From Caloramator sp. (GTDB taxonomy: Bacteria > Bacillota > Clostridia > Clostridiales > Caloramatoraceae), in the NCBI GenBank assembly GCA_026417075.1, contig JAOADY010000020.1, positions 1 to 44,428 of the forward strand: DNA of 44,428 bases, written 5' to 3'. Under the pieces are notes generated by a model. It worked only from the letters and a program-made list of their open reading frames with translations, had not been told where the DNA came from and did no database searches. Both the position numbers and the translations under genes were made by a program. Of the stretch, positions 44,313-44,428 are shown piece after piece. How positions within the stretch are numbered: the first letter of the stretch is position 1; each line of letters starts with the position of its first letter.

Positions 44313-44428
44313 ATGGCAAAAGAACATTTTACCAGGACGAAGCCACACGTAAACATAGGAACAATAGGACACGTAGACCATGGTAAGACGACATTAACAG
44401 CAGCAATCACATTAGTATTATCAACATA
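44313..44428 (+). CDS. tuf: Elongation factor Tu, N-terminal part (cut by the window end)
   Basis: AAAGGAGG lies 8 nt before the ATG. The 38 visible codons read [21 protein letters not shown] and continue [17 protein letters not shown]. This includes the EF-Tu P-loop GHVDHGKT. The gene runs off the right edge, so it is absent from the ORF track. The 100-nt leader after tRNA-Thr has no other gene. Confidence 0.97.
   Translation, partial: MAKEHFTRTKPHVNIGTIGHVDHGKTTLTAAITLVLST

Overview
The window is a stretch of a low-GC Firmicute chromosome. It is most likely a member of the Clostridiaceae or a close anaerobic relative. The evidence is the very AT-rich DNA, AGA/AGG-dominated arginine codons, strong AGGAGG ribosome sites, a B12-dependent ribonucleotide reductase, and the conserved order ctsR-mcsA-mcsB-clpC-radA-disA ... 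ispD-ispF ... gltX-cysS-mrnC-thyX-rlmB-yacP-sigH-tRNA-tuf. The species cannot be named from this sequence alone. Every supported protein gene but one (30205-30600) lies on the + strand.

Region by region. 1-2.6 kb: terminators of upstream genes, then nrdJ behind a promoter overlapped by two NrdR-like boxes. 2.7-4.4 kb: a zinc-ribbon multi-pass membrane protein followed by a broken TcaA-like gene. 4.5-8.9 kb: the phosphate operon pstS-pstC-pstA-pstB-phoU with a three-repeat PHO-box-like element upstream. 8.9-11.0 kb: a cysteine-rich DUF11-repeat protein that may belong to the spore surface. 11.2-13.3 kb: an EF-G-like GTPase. 13.3-18.7 kb: an accessory island holding a decayed nuclease/transposase-like remnant and a two-gene restriction-modification-like module (a 313-aa methylase-like subunit plus a 1331-aa GIY-YIG/helicase/methylase protein). 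18.8-19.1 kb: two small unknown genes. 19.2-22.9 kb: the acetyl-CoA carboxylase operon accB-accC-accD-accA behind a promoter with a FapR-like palindrome. 23.0-30.1 kb: the CtsR-controlled protein-arginine kinase/Clp operon, then radA-disA from their own near-consensus promoter. 30.2-32.7 kb: an unknown Cys-containing protein on the minus strand, a CarD/CdnL-like regulator and a YacL-type PIN/TRAM membrane protein. 32.7-35.8 kb: ispD, ispF and a NatAB-like ABC exporter. 35.8-41.2 kb: a diverged prolyl-tRNA synthetase paralogue, gltX, a Cys T-box, cysS and mrnC. 41.2-44.4 kb: thyX, rlmB, yacP, sigH, tRNA-Thr(GGT) and the first 38 codons of tuf.

The core of the window is housekeeping: nucleotide and lipid precursor supply, translation, protein quality control, c-di-AMP synthesis and sporulation onset. 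Several regulatory sites read directly from the sequence fit their genes: NrdR/nrdJ, PHO/pst, FapR/acc, CtsR/clp and T-box/cysS. The best candidates for something not well described are (i) the two-gene GIY-YIG-helicase-methyltransferase module, whose two subunits each carry methyltransferase-like motifs, and (ii) the ProRS paralogue, which keeps the ATP-binding motifs, editing domain and anticodon-binding domain but has lost the usual proline-pocket motifs. Several CDS starts differ from the ORF track because Shine-Dalgarno spacing or family N-termini favour an internal ATG; each such case is explained in its entry. No database search or folding programme was run.
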